Assembly (NCBI GenBank): GCA_014905825.1
Contig: JACGCN010000022.1
Coordinates: 744,001 to 808,000, forward strand
DNA from: Lyophyllum atratum
Taxonomy: Eukaryota; Basidiomycota; Agaricomycetes; Agaricales; Lyophyllaceae
Direction: 5' to 3'
Length of the DNA: 64,000 nt
Positions 1 to 11,840 of the stretch are shown piece by piece (within the stretch, counting starts at the first letter, position 1; each line of letters opens with the position of its first letter). The notes below the pieces were generated by a model that saw only the letters and a program-made list of their open reading frames with translations, had not been told where the DNA came from and ran no database searches. The position numbers and the translations under genes were made by a program.

Positions 1-2836
1 TCCTGGCCACGAATAATCGCGTTCGACATTGTCGAAGGTACCTGCACGGCCGGGGTGACCGCTGATTACTGAATCATGGCGTGAATGAAGGATCTTGGCG
101 CGCAGGGATTGGGGAACGAAGAGGCGATTATTGTGGAAGACGAGGTCGTCGTGAAGGGTGATGGAAGGTTGGGCTGGGTCGGACTTGGACAAGAGGTCGC
201 GCCACTCGGTGTCAGAGCGGAAGGCGGCCTTGAATTCCTCGAGGAGTTCTGAATTATCGAGGGAAACTGTTGAGAGAGTGTTGATATTTTTGGTATCGGG
301 GGAAGGAGTGGTTGGAGAGGAATTGGGGAATAGGTGTTTTGTGTGGTAGTCGGTCAAAAGCGCTTTATTTTGGTTGAGGAGGACGTCATCCCCTTCTTTA
401 GGCGCGTAGTCAGGGCGCCGTGAGGCGGCGTCGGCTGGGTTGTTTTTACCGGGGGCGTACTCGAGCTGGAAGTCGAATTCTGATAGGAACATAGACCAAC
501 GGGCTTGACGTCGGTTGAGAATCCGGTTTGTCATGAAGTAACGAAGGTTTGAATGATCTGAGATGACGGCGATGGTGTGTGGGGAACTGATGAGCCAAGA
601 ACGATTTTCGGTGAAGCCTTCGACGACGGAGAGAAGTTCTTTGTCGTGTATTTCATAATTAATTTCGGCGGGGGAAAACTTGCGGGAGTGGTAGGCTACG
701 GGGTGCAGAAGGTCGTTTTCGTCGGGTTGAAGGAAGATACTGGAGAGGGCGTAATCGGAAGCGTCGGTGACGACGGTGGAGGGGAGTCTGGGGTTGAAGT
801 GACGAAGTACAGGAGCTGTGGTGAATATGAGCTTGAGTTTGTCGAATGCGGCTAGGGCTTCTGGGGATAATCCTGGGAACGATTTCTTGCAGGCAGAAGT
901 GGTTAAGTTGGTGAGGGGGAGACAGATATCGGCGTAATGATGTATGAAACGGCGGTAGAAGTTGGTGAAGCCGAGAAATTGCTGGATGTGTTTGACGGAT
1001 TGTGGGACCGGCCAATCTGAGATGGTTGCGAGTTTCTTGGGGTTCATTTGGACACCCAAGGAGGAGATGATGAAGCCGAGGTACTCGACCTGGGAACGGT
1101 CGAATTCGCATTTCTTCGCATTGACGAAGAGGTTGGCGGCTCGGAGGCGATCTAGAACTTGGTTGACGAGTTGGGTGTGGTTTTGGCCGGGTTGGGAGAA
1201 GATGAGGATATCGTCGAGGTATACAACGACAGATATATCTAGGATGTCGCGTAGAGCGTCTTGAATAAATGCTTGGAAGGTGGCTGGAGCGTTGGTGAGA
1301 CCGAATGGCATGACGGTATATTCAAAAAGGCCGAGATGGGTTCGGAAAGCTGTCTTCCATTCGTCGCCCTCCTTAACACGGACTAGATTGAAAGCATTCT
1401 TGAGGTCCAGGACGGTGAAGGTGTCGCAGCCTTGGACTCGGTCGAGGAGGTCGGCGGTGAGGGGGAGAGGATAGCGGTTCTTTTTGGTGATCGAATTAAG
1501 ACCGCGGTAATCGACGCATAGGCGCAGATCACCGGTTTTTGCGACGGATGAACAGGATTGGGGAGGCAGCGGAGGAGGTAGAACGTCGAATATAGCCTTT
1601 CTTGAGTTGCTCTTCGATGTAGTCGAATAGCACTTGACGTTCGTCGTGGGATAGGGAATATATGGGACCGAAGGGGGGAGTCTTTCCTTCTTCTAACTCG
1701 ATGCTGATGTCGTAGGGACGGTGTTCGGGGAGTTTCAGGACCTCGACGGGGTCGAAAACGTCGAGATAGGAGTGATATTTTTTCGGAACGAGGTTTTCAA
1801 CTTCCTCGGTGGTGTCGGTTACGAAAGCGCGGTTGGTAGATGGTTTGGAGTTGGAGGAAGGAGGGGGTTCGGGTGGAGGGGTGGGGGAGGACGGACGAGT
1901 AGGAGGAGGTTCGGGTGGAGGTGGTACGGATTGGGTGGAATGGGTAGGAGGTAGTGATGAAAGAGCGTTGATGCGAAGTTCGAGGTCGCCGTTGTTGGTG
2001 TACCAGATGTAAGAGATCGGTTGATTTTTTGCATATTTTCTGAAGCGTGCAGAAGACGTGCAGGCGATGCCTATGGGCTTGTTGCGTGGGCCATAGACGG
2101 GAGGAGGTGGTGGTGGAGGACATGACCAGATTGACTTGAGTTCGGCGCGGCTAAGGCCGTTTTGAACGGGTGGTCGTAGGACTGAGGAGATGGATCCGGC
2201 GTTGGCGGTTCCGAGGTGGGGAACTGGTTGTGGTGGTTCGGCGTGGTGCACGTCAAGAACCCTCGTGATGTCAGAAGCGGGCTTGCTGTTAAGGCGAAGG
2301 CCTAGACCAACGGAGCCGATGGTGGTTGAGCTAGGTTTGGCAGAAGGAATTACGAGGCTATAGCCTCGACCGAATGCTGAGACTGGAAAGTCGTGGTTGG
2401 CGCCGCAGCAGGAAAGGGTGAGCTTCCCCCGGGCCCAATCGACGGCTGGATTATGTTGCTTGAGCCAGTCGAGGCCAAGTAGTACGGGATACGGCATGGA
2501 AACGATGCCGAAGCGGATGTTTTCAGCATGGTCGCGGACTTTCAAGTGAGCGACCACGTCGTGTGTGAGGAGACCAGAGGTGAGAGGTCGATCGTCGATG
2601 GTGAAGATGGGGACAGGGATTGGTTTGACTGAACGAGGTAATGAGTGTCGGTTAGAGAATGTGTCGGAAATGTGTGAGCCGGAGGACCCGCAATCGACTA
2701 GCGCGTAAGTGTTGATGGACTTTCGTTTAGGGAATGACAATGTTATCGAAATAAGAAGTGATCTCTGTTTCGGGGGTCTAGACGGACATGAGTAGGTAAA
2801 CGAAATACTGGTGGCTGAGTCGACGTGACTATCCAT
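1..2836 (-). pseudogene. Retrotransposon Pol polyprotein (protease-RT-RNase H-integrase start), frameshifted, partial
   Basis: The first open section (2836-1529) starts MDSHVD. It contains an aspartic protease with the active-site motif LVDCGSSGSH, a conserved LLGLDWLKQHNP, a proline-rich linker and the beginning of RT (FGPIYSLS, ending SPILFIRR). A one-base shift at about 1530-1545, in an A5-C2 run, moves RT to another frame, which continues LRLCVDYRGLN and carries the catalytic YLDD at about 1226-1237. It then continues through RNase H (VTDASDYALS) to an integrase HHCC region (GHPGRAGT) at the left edge. All essential RT and RNase H motifs are visible, so apart from the shift the copy is well preserved. 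The integrase core is not in the window. Confidence 0.9.
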
Positions 2837-2924
2837 TCACCAGTGGTGGCTTTGGTGAAGGACGGGCCCGAAGGGCAACGGGGAACGGACTCCATGGTTC
2901 CATCCGTTGCCGAAGACCCTGGAA

Positions 2925-4248
2925 CTAGGTGGTCTTCGGCTGGGCTTTTTCCGCAAAGGCGCCATGCTTGGCGGCGCGGATTTTGCAGTTTTTGACGATG
3001 TGGTCCTTGTTGCCGCAGTAGAGGCAGAGTTTGTTGTCGAAGCGATGTTTCCTTTCAGCATCACTGAGCTTCCCACGGGGACCGGTGGAAATAGCATCGA
3101 CATCCATGGGGACCACGTCGGAGGAGGAAGTAGTGGTAGACGGGGAGAAGGTGGGATTGGGATCGCTGGAATTGAAGTCTGATTTGTTCTTCTTTTTGTT
3201 GGTGTTACCGTTTTCGAGCCGGTGTTCGAGTTCACGCTGATGAAGGTTGGAGTCGATGGATATGATGAGCGGCTCCCAGGCTTCGAGGGTCAAAGGACGT
3301 TGGACTATGTTGACGAGGTGATCCTTGACGAGAGGTTTAAGACCCTTCATGAAGCGCGAGATTTTAGTTTGCTCTGTCATGTCGAGGTGGCTGGCAAGCT
3401 CCATGAACGACGTGAGATAGTAATGAGCTGAACCAGTCTGCTTGAGATGATCAAGACGGGTGTCGGCTGTCGTGATGAGACTGGGGTCGGCAAACTTCTT
3501 GCGGAAGGCCGAGAGGAAGAGGTTCCAGTCCCAGAGTAGGGCTGAATTAGAGTTCTCGAGATGCGAGAACCATTCTACAGGTATGCCGTCTTTGAGGTTA
3601 AGGCCGACATAGAGGACTTTTGAGTGGTCGTCAGGGAACGACGACGCGTGGAAGTCTATGATGCGTTTGACTTCAGACAGGAAGGGGGGTAACGTCTGCG
3701 TGTTTGCCGCTGAAGATACGAGCGGTGCGGAGGCGAACCGTTCCGCCGCGGGCCGTGGGATTTTGGATCTGGCCAGCGGGGTTGATGACGGGACGCCTAG
3801 CGACTTCGGTCATGACATCAGCAAGGCTCTGTTGAAACATAGCTTGGGATGATTGAAGAGCTGTCTGATTTTCTATGAGGAGGCCGACGAGGGTATTGAC
3901 GTCGGCGAGCGGAGGTACAGACGGTACCTGTGGCTGTACTGGGACGGAAGTATTTTCGGATGGTGGCTGTGGTTGATCAGGAACAGAGTTGATCGGGACG
4001 TTCGGCAAGATCTGGGGGTCCGGGCCTGTGAGGCGGCTTGGGTGAACCGGGATCGCAGCAGGATCAAAATTTCCACGTTGACGTGTGAAGTCAGCGCCAG
4101 CGGAAGGGACTGGAGTGTAGACTCTAGGGTCCATAGGCGGGGGAACACCGGGCCAGTTATAATTGACACCGACAGAGGTTCCAGGGAGTTCGCTCATGGT
4201 GTAATTGATCGAGTCAAACTTGTGAGAATCGAGGAATAATAATGACAA
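2925..4248 (-). pseudogene. Retrotransposon Gag, frameshifted
   Basis: The N-terminal part (4248-3673) starts either at 4248 or at the internal Met of MSELPGTSV. A run of six Cs at 3684-3689 shifts the frame. Downstream of it the other frame continues with a typical gag capsid-like section (FMELASHLDMTEQTKISRF) and ends in a CCHC zinc knuckle, CLYCGNKDHIVKNC, followed by a stop at 2925. Pol starts 89 bases further on in a different frame. This looks like a full-length gag broken by one indel. The homopolymer context means an assembly error is a fair alternative. Confidence 0.85.
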
Positions 4249-4269
4249 GACTTAGATGACGAGAATGAT

Positions 4270-4562
4270 AAGAGAGCAAGAGATAACTGGGTTATGATTA
4301 AGACAATGTGTTGACTCGATACCGGATACAAGGTAGTTTACGAGGCTTTTATACAGTACTGGTTAGGAGTTTTAGGAAAGGAGAATAAGTAATTGAGTAG
4401 CATATGAATTGGCATAGAGTGGGTTGAGGTAGCATAGAGTGGGTTGAGTATCTAAAATGTGATAAGAAGCGATGAAAATTGTAGTATAGGGTTTTTGTAG
4501 GTAAAGGGGGACGAGAGGAGCGAGGAGGTCGGATTTCGGAAGGGACTTAGCGGATTATGACA
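4270..4562 (-). repeat. 5' LTR of the gypsy element (inner boundary approximate)
   Basis: The outer boundary is clear: TGTCATAATCC begins at 4562, followed outward by CTATC. The inner boundary could not be fixed. Neither a clean CA end nor a classical tRNA primer site was recognised before the gag start at 4248. Confidence 0.6.
4346..4353 (-). promoter_or_regulatory. TATA box in the LTR
   Basis: The minus strand reads TATAAAAG about 100 bases upstream of the gag start, inside the LTR. This is the expected place for the retrotransposon promoter. Confidence 0.6.
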
Positions 4563-4567
4563 CTATC

Positions 4568-5440
4568 CCTGTGACGTAGCTCGCGCCCAAAGCAGACATC
4601 GACGTTCTTGTGGACTGGATCCCTACCTAGACGTGGCCTGCGTGGACCTTCCTCGTCTACAGACCTTCAACGCTCCTTGGGCGCAAAACATCCACGCGCA
4701 TCCTAACACTGCGATGGACCCCATAATCCGCGTCGCCAAATTCTGATTGGGAAATCGAACAGCCCCCACCAAGATGGATTCCACACCGATGCGAATTTTC
4801 CCACGGATCATCCCCCTCTGACACTGATACCGGCACAAGCTCAAGGGCCCACCACACTGAGCTGGTCGTACTTCGGCGACAGCGCTCGTGCTCCTCCTCC
4901 TCCGGCTTGTCCGTGTCTGCGTGTTTCTCGGCACCTGCGTTCTCCTTGGTCGGCTTGCGCCCCTTCGACGCGCCGGATATTCATGTCGGTGAGGTACGGG
5001 AGCGACGGCCGACGACGGGTAGAGTGTCGCGAGACCCATCCTAATTCTGAAATGAAGATGATACCATTTTTGGCCTTGAAGCATTCCCGAACCATGAATG
5101 CGCGCGAGACTGTGCTGAATACCGACTCTGGAATCCCCACGACGTTTCCAATAATCAGCGGCGGACAGAGCGCTGGGAGTTCCCCTGGGATGACGCGGAG
5201 TAGAGGAACGTCCGACTGTGCGCAAGATTTCTTGTGCTGAAAAGATTGGCTCTCACTCGTCCAGCGCGCTGCTTTTGTCTCGGGGTTGCATTCTAAGCTT
5301 GGGTCTGATTCGCGAGCGCCCTATCGTAACGTAGCTCGCGCCCAAAGCAAAGATCGACGTTCTTGTGAACTGGACCCCTAGTTAGATGGGGCCTGTGTGA
5401 GCACTCCTTGTCTATAAACCTTCATAGCCAATCAATCTCA
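4568..5440. repeat. Pair of about 105-bp direct repeats flanking a gene remnant
   Basis: 4574-4680 and 5331-5435 are diverged direct copies. Both carry ACGTAGCTCGCGCCCAAAGC, then ATCGACGTTCTTGTG, then GGCCTG. They bracket the DUF2235 remnant, which suggests the footprint of an old tandem duplication of a gene plus its 3' flank. Confidence 0.7.
4623..5225 (-). pseudogene. Truncated DUF2235 (Tle1-like) gene remnant
   Basis: Pieces in different minus frames match the C-terminal third of the two intact neighbours: HSLARI, VRECFKAKNGIIFISE, SPKYDQL, WWALELVPV, and a stretch resembling RSVKMRMD. They are split by several frameshifts, and the N-terminal two thirds (nucleophile region and all 5' exons) is absent. 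It sits 3' of the intact copies in the same orientation, so it is most likely the dead third member of a tandem array. Confidence 0.8.
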
Positions 5441-5698
5441 TGCCTTCCTTATATCGTGCGCTTATATGTGGGACCAAACCTGAGCGCTGAGCATCCACGC
5501 TGTACCAACCCAATGGGTTTGTCCAAGAAGACTAACAGGCTACGGAAATGCGTCCCGGTCCTGCCAATCTTCAAGACCGACCGATAACAATATCGAGTGT
5601 TCGTTTATTGACACAATATAAATACAGGTAATACTTAGATGTTTTAAACACACGAAGTCGAGCTCGACGCAAAGTGATCGCGAATCGTCACTACGAAA

Positions 5699-7731
5699 TC
5701 AGTCGACCCATTCAACATTATCATGTTCAGCTGCGACTTCAAACGACGCCTTCGGCGTATACTTCTTCCCGTCCGCAAATTCCGCGTCCATGCGCATCTT
5801 GACGCTCCGATGGATCATAATGGGCGTCGCCTCCTGCTTCGGAATCGAACGACCCCTACCAAGATGGACACACCGATGCGAAGCCCACATATCATCCTCC
5901 CTCTGATACCTATGCTTCGCAGGCACAAGCTCAAGGATCCACCACACCGGCGCGAGCCTGAGCTGGTCGTACTTCGGCGACAGCGCGTCGAGCCGCTCGT
6001 GCTCTTCCTCCGACTTGTCCATGTCCGCGTGTTTCTCGGCACAGGCGTTCTCCTTGGTCGGCTTGCGCCCCTTCGCGCCGGGTGGGACGCGCCGGATGTG
6101 CATGTCGGTGAGTACGGGGAGCGACGGCCGACGGGGCTTGACCTCCGGGTACAGCGTGGCAAGATCCATCCCGATGGCGCGCAGCGCCTCCGAGATGAAG
6201 ATGATACCGCTCTCGGCCTTAAAACATTCCCGGACCATCCACCGAAGTGGGATGCGCGCGAGACTGTGCTGGGTACCGTTTTTTACGGAACCCCCACCGA
6301 CGTCTTCAGTAACGAGGTACGTCAAGAAACGAAGGACAAACGATGGTGTGCCGGGACGTACCACAGTGACAGCCAGCAAACCAAACCTGAGCGAAGGTGA
6401 TAAGTGATGAGCTCTGATTAATCAGTGGGGATCGATCCATGTACCTCCTGGATGTCGACCAGACCAGGCTTTCGTGTGTGACGATTCTCCTCGGAACCGT
6501 CAGATGTTGTTGGACGTAGCTTCGCGTCCTTCGCGCGGTTCCATAGGTTCGTCTGAAACTTGATCCGCCGTTCGTCAAGGGCAACTGCATGCCTGAAGGT
6601 CCGAATGATGCTGTAGGAAGACTCGATTGGCTGACCTCGACCATTAGAAAATTGGCCGACGGAGTTGACGGTGTCCCTGTATCACAGGTAGCGGTTAGGA
6701 TTAGGGCCTCAACATGATCTAAGATATCCAAATAGACGCACCACAGGCCAAGGAATTCGATGGGAACGTCCATTGAAAACGTCTTCTTGAAGGCTTTAGA
6801 TTGTTCCCCACGAGTGATATCTTCGTACATCTTATACGCGAAGGGGACCTGTTGGCGATTGGACAACGGGAGCAGGCCCACCTGACGGAGACATGTCGGT
6901 TTGACATATATGTCTAGTTAGACATGGAAATAAATACCTTGTATATCATCCCAGCAAGGCAACGAGCAGTGTAGGCGCCTCTGGAGAAACCGAATATGCA
7001 GATGCGGTCGCCTTCTCGATCTGAAGGCAGCCGTTAGCGAATAGAATGCTTGGCTCTGCGGACTCACAGTTCTGCATCAGGAACTCGTATCCATCTGGTG
7101 GGGGTTGAACGAGGTTTATCGCGGAAGGACAAGTTCGTGTTACCCATGACATGAGCCGACAGGTTCCATGCTATGGCTAGGTCCAGTACCTGGGCATCGA
7201 GGATATGAGTATTCCAAGCCTCGGTGTGTGACGACATCGCGGACTTTGGCTATCTTGGCTTTCAAAGGACTGGCGATGGCGGGAGAGCAGTACGTGCCAA
7301 TTCCTGCCTGATGAGAAAACTTCGAGTTCAATGCTCGTGAGCTTGTTACGGGCGGCGGCGACGTACTTGGTAATAAACCCTTTGTTGATCGATGTCTTCT
7401 TTCTTTAGTAGCCCGAAGAACTCGACGATATTTGAGTTCTGTGAAGGATGTATGAGACACCATGATCTGCCAGGATTCGAGCCACCCACATCGAAGTCAA
7501 ACCTGAATCTTCCTTAAAATCGGTGTAACGAAGCTTTACTTGGATGACTTACTGGTCTCCCGTCCCATCGAAGCAGAGTATGAGGTTGCGACCAGGCCTG
7601 CGCGTTGGGATACAGTTCGGAAATTTACAAGAATCGTCAGACCTATCATCGATCATTGTGGCATTGTCGCTCGGGGTAGATCCGATGGATGCGTCATGAA
7701 GATGCTTCGTTCCTGTGGCTAAGTTTGGCAT
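5699..7731 (-). CDS. DUF2235 / Tle1-like alpha/beta hydrolase, copy B
   Basis: Multi-exon gene of the T6SS phospholipase effector Tle1-like (DUF2235) family, which is expanded in agarics. Exon 1 ends NLILCFDGTGDQ, the family's N-terminal signature. Later exons give SNIVEFFGLLKKE, the nucleophile elbow CIFGFSRGAYTARALAGM (GxSxG-like GFSRG), QQVPFAYKMYED, FRHAVALDERRIKFQTN, then WFAGCHCDVGGGSVKNG, which carries the acidic residue, and HSLARIPLRWMVRECF. The start at 7731 is preferred over the in-frame Met at 7824 because the paralogue next door begins at the equivalent place. The apparent stop between RKPGLVDIQE and VWFAGCH falls inside a clear intron. The copy appears intact. Predicted role: a cytosolic serine hydrolase, possibly on lipids; the fungal substrate is unknown. 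Confidence 0.85.
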
Positions 7732-8339
7732 GTTTATATGCGATTGGATGAGTGAGGAGGCGGTAAAGAATGCCTGTGGAGTTATATACTCGCGACGCGC
7801 TCCATGAGGGAAATTCACGCGCACTATTCGGTTCGACTGGAACGCGTTTTATAGTGCTCCACGGTCATTTGATCTGTATATGCGCTTGACAAGAGAAAGG
7901 TATCATGATATTCCATGTCAGAAATCGTAGGTCCGAAAGGAATGAATCTCCGTGTTGAGGAAGAGCAAGGTAGACTTGCGAGTGGAGTCGGTCGATTGAA
8001 AGCTGTGACGATAGCATCTTCCAGGAATTCGCAGCTGACGAGAGAGGGAGGAGATATCATAATCGTTCCAAATGGGTAGAACCAGGATGTTATGGGAGTT
8101 GTGAAAGATCGGCTGAGTCGATGAAGGTGACGCGGAAAAGAGCAAGTGGCGGTGCTAAGTAGTTTCAGCATTTATCTTATCTTATCGCTATGTTTAGGCA
8201 GGTCTGCCAGTCCCGGGACGTTCAGAAGTCAAGAATAAAGAGCTACAGACGAAAACGGCTAGATACAGTACGACAGATACGCAATTACAGATCGATAATG
8301 AAGCATCAATGAAGCATAGTCGACGACAAAACAACCGAC

Positions 8340-10471
8340 TCAATCAACGAATCTCAACAAACCGCGCTTTCGCGCCTCTTCGAAGGAAGCCTGAGGCACG
8401 TACTTCTCCCCATCCTCATACTGTGCATCCATGCGCATCTTGACGCTCCTATGAACCAGGATCTCATTCTTCTCCTGGTGCGGAATGACTCGGGGTTTCC
8501 CACGGTTCAAACGCCTGCGTGTCACCCACGTGTTGTCGTCTTGTTGGTACCTCTGTGTCAACGGGAGGTACTCGAGTAGCCACCACATAGGCGAGAGCTT
8601 GAGCTGATCGTAGATCGGAGAGAGGGCGTCGAGCCTTTCATGATCCTCCTCGGAGAAAGACTGCTCAGTGATCCTCTGCTTCTTCCTCTCCTTTTTCGCC
8701 TGCTTACGCTCTGGTTTGGGCAGCTTTTTAGGGTTCGGCGGGATGTGCTGAATGTACATGCCGTCGATGGGGAGCGCAGGTGGGCGATCTCGTACTTCTT
8801 GATCGTCGAACGGCACTGATGGGTCGTAGAGACTCGTTGGATCCAGGCCGATTTCGCGTAGGCCTTCACAGGTGAAGACTATCCCAGTCTTGGCTTTGAA
8901 GCACTCGCGTACCATCCAACGAAGCGGGATGCGGGCGAGGCTGTGCAAGACACCATTTTTTACCGAGCCACCACCAACATCTAGGGAAAGGTATCAGTCT
9001 AGGTACGGAGCCGACTTTTGTGACGTACCGCAGTGACATCCAGTGAACCAAACCTGGGAAAGAACAGTGAGTCGGAACAATCGAGTCAGGTCCGACAAGG
9101 CTCTGCCCACCTCCTTCACGTCCGTCGGCTCATCCGTATCCACTGCATGCTTCTTCTCAAACTTACGCAGCTTCTTCAACATCCTGTCTTTCTTCTTCTT
9201 CTTTCGGGCGACATCGGGCTTCTGTCCCTTAACTCCTTTCTTTTTCTCGTTATCGTCGGGACGGTTCCACACGTTAGTCTGGAACTTGATACGGCGCTCG
9301 TCGAGTGCGATCGCATGCCTGAATTTGCGGATGATAGTATTTGACGTCGTGAACGGCAAGCGACGGCCTGCGACGAGGCCCACGGAATTGACCGAATCCC
9401 TGTAACCCCAGGTCATTTGGTACCGGACCACGATTTCGTCCTTGCACGGATCCTAGACGTACCATACACCCAGAAACTCGATAGGAACATCGACGGAGAA
9501 TGCCTTCTTAAACAGATCGGATTGCTTCCAACCCCACTTCGTGCCGTCTTCGTACATCTTGTAGGCGAAAGGTACCTGTTGCTTGTTGCTCGCAGGAAGC
9601 AAGCCGACCTGCACGACGATTGTGTCAGAACGATCGCGCATGTAATTGGGTCCTTGGGAACAAACTTTGTGAATCATCCCAGCAAGCGCGCGGGCCGTAT
9701 ATGCACCCCGAGAGAAGCCGAAAATGCAGATGCGGTCTCCTGCTTGGTCTGTACGAGGTTACTACAGCAGGCGCAACGAGTGGTCAACCAACTCACAATG
9801 TTGCATAAGGAACTCGTAGCCATCTAGGCAGACTTAGCAAGAGTTTCCCGAGGCTAGAAAATGCCTTACCCATGACGTGACCGGACAAATTCCATGCGAT
9901 AGCTTCGTCCATCGCCTAGACAGACGTGAATTGATCCAGACGTCCAAAGAATGCTTCAGAACAGCGTACCTTCGATATTTTAGCAGCCAGAGGTGTAGCG
10001 ATTTCTGGAGAGAAATAGGTACCGATGCCGGCCTACAAAACGGGTCTCAACACAGGGCGAGACAGTGGCATAGCAAAACGACGTACCTGATAATACACCA
10101 ACTGCTCCTCCATGTCATCTTTTTTGAGCATGGTGAAGAATTCGACGATGTTTGAGTTCTGTGGATCACAGTATGAGAAACCTCGGGTGAAGGGGATACG
10201 AAACACTTGCATCGGCATCGAATCTACAAGCATGCGTTAGCGAGAATGCTGTAAAGCTTAATCGAAGCACCTACTGGTCGCCTGTCCCGTCGAAGCACAG
10301 CACTAGATTACGAGAGGGGGATTCCTCCGTGGGCAGCGTGCTAGGGATCGACTTGGGAAACTCAATCGATCCACCATCTGTATCGTCAATAACTGTAGCG
10401 TTGTCGCTCTGGGAAGATCCGGTTGATTTCTCCAGAACGTGATTCGCATTGTTTTGTCCAGGGGACGACAT
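8340..10471 (-). CDS. DUF2235 / Tle1-like alpha/beta hydrolase, copy A
   Basis: Paralogue of the gene downstream, same orientation and exon pattern. It starts MSSPGQNNANH and reaches RNLVLCFDGTGDQ at the end of exon 1. The following exons give SNIVEFFTMLKKDDMEEQ, a GFSRGAYTARALAGM nucleophile region, NKQQVPFAYKMYED, FRHAIALDERRIKFQTN, a lysine-rich insert (KKKKKDRMLKKLRKFEKK), WFTGCHCDVGGGSVKNG, HSLARIPLRWMVRECFKA and a C-terminus ending RKRGLLRFVD. The lysine-rich insert is longer than in copy B and is the main difference between the two. No signal peptide or membrane segment is seen. It is probably a functional serine hydrolase. The substrate is not deducible. Confidence 0.88.
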
Positions 10472-11060
10472 GGTTATAGTCAGGAAAGCATGGGGAGACT
10501 TGGGCTCGTCGATTTATATCTTATTCAAGATGCTCCGTGTGGGAAAAGAAACTTGTTATTCGGTTCATTGTGGTATGTCGTTCTGCGAACAGCTTGTCCG
10601 TCCACTCGACATGGATAAATTGCGAAGAATCACCCCTGTCAGAAACGGCGTATCGACGGCCGGAAACAAAAATAGTGGCCTATCAAACATAATGAAATCA
10701 TGAGTGGAGTACCAAGTCGACTTCGAACAGATCAGCTGAATGGCAATGTTTTGCTGTCGACGTCGAGTGACGTCACAGAACATATGGACGCCTCATGTTA
10801 ATCAAGTGACGACTCACATTGGCAGAAGTAGACTTGGTGTCACCTGAGCAAGGATATATAGGTGACGGCCCCGCGGCATCTGAGTGGCCAAGTTGTAGTA
10901 CTTCGAAGCGTCAAACATCGAAGCCACCTAATGGAGTACTATTGTCTGTCATACTCGGACGCAGAAGATATGCGCTGTATCTACTCGGGAATGCAAATCC
11001 ACTATACGTCAGCCTCAGGACAACATCCAGAAGTTGAACCATGATATCGCTCTAGACCAC
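10472..11060. other. Intergenic, nothing recognised
   Basis: Upstream flank of DUF2235 copy A. Only short open frames without family signatures are present. Confidence 0.5.
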
Positions 11061-11840
11061 GCAGAGCCCAGATTCCTTCGCTTTCAGACCGCATTGACAT
11101 CAATTGTGATGACGGGAGCACTGACGTTGTCCGCAAAGGTTCGTGACCGGTTCTAGAGCAACTGTTTCGATGACTGGGATGGAATCCGGCGTCCCAGCTC
11201 GGTAACTTTCGACGGACAGCTTCCGTCCACTGGACCCGACGATGTCGAGAGTACGAAACTAAGACAAAATATCGAACATCACAAGTGTCAATATATGTCG
11301 GAACGGACGACTTACTGCAATAACAAGCGCCTAGGCCGCGTTGAAACCAGCGCCTGAACGGTAGCACGCTAAGGATCAAACGAGCACAGTATCCTGCTAG
11401 ATCACATAGCCAGACCATTGTCGACTACCTTCGGCTCCATCCACAGAGAACCAGAGCTTCGGCATGTAGGTTTCGAAAGGGATCCCAGCCTTGAACCCGT
11501 AATCGTCAAAGCTGTCGAACCTTTTTGTTTCCCTCCCAAGTTGGGGCCAGAGTCGAAGTACGAGGTTGAATTGAAGGCGCAGCTAACTGGAGGGCAATCT
11601 GCTCCCGAGGCTTGGTTCTGACGATCTTTTCAGAACGATTTGACAGTGCGGCCGCGAAAGTCGGGGGTCAGACGCTCGATGGGACATAAGCTGTGGAGAT
11701 GGATATTGCTTACTCGGGCAGTAACCCGCTGAACACAGTTCCGGTCCTGAATGGCTAGCGAGACACCCGCTAATTTATTCTCGATGGGTTCGATTGGCTC
11801 CGCGAGCACGACTTCCTTAGAAACAGTATCAACCATCCGT
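11060..11840 (-). pseudogene. Unrecognised protein, probably decayed
   Basis: Several minus-strand blocks look like real protein. One is EPIEPIENKLAGVSLAIQD near 11720-11800. A second, at 11582-11429, follows an intron acceptor and contains LRLQFNLVLRLWPQLG, FDSFDDYGFKAGIP and YMPKLWFSVDGAEG. It continues into GAGFNAA, a TAG, then ALVIA. A third, near 11140-11250, contains LDIVGSSGRKLSVESY and PDSIPVIETVALEPV. The in-frame TAG between GFNAA and ALVIA, plus an apparent frame change near the end (FADNVSAPVITIDVNAV), suggest a pseudogene or a mis-read exon border. I do not recognise the family. 11841-12818 holds nothing else I can support. Confidence 0.35.

Larger units (their letters stand above)
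1..4562 (-). mobile_element. Ty3/gypsy LTR retrotransposon, truncated by window edge
   Basis: On the minus strand this reads LTR, gag with a zinc knuckle, aspartic protease, reverse transcriptase, RNase H, then the start of an integrase that runs off base 1. That domain order is the Ty3/gypsy (Metaviridae-type) order. The LTR begins TGTCATAATCC at 4562, and only this 5' LTR is in view. Gag and pol are both interrupted by single-base frameshifts, so this copy is probably inactive, unless the shifts are sequencing errors in short homopolymers. The other LTR and the target duplication lie outside the window, so integration age cannot be judged. Confidence 0.93.

Noticed and set aside
659..1111. 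150-codon minus-strand open frame
   Set aside because: It is a shadow of the retrotransposon reverse transcriptase frame. The RT motifs, including YLDD, lie in another frame across the same bases.
7824..8171. 115-codon minus-strand frame between the two DUF2235 genes
   Set aside because: No family match, low-complexity Ser/Pro composition, and no splice-consistent extension. It lies in the 5' flank of copy B.
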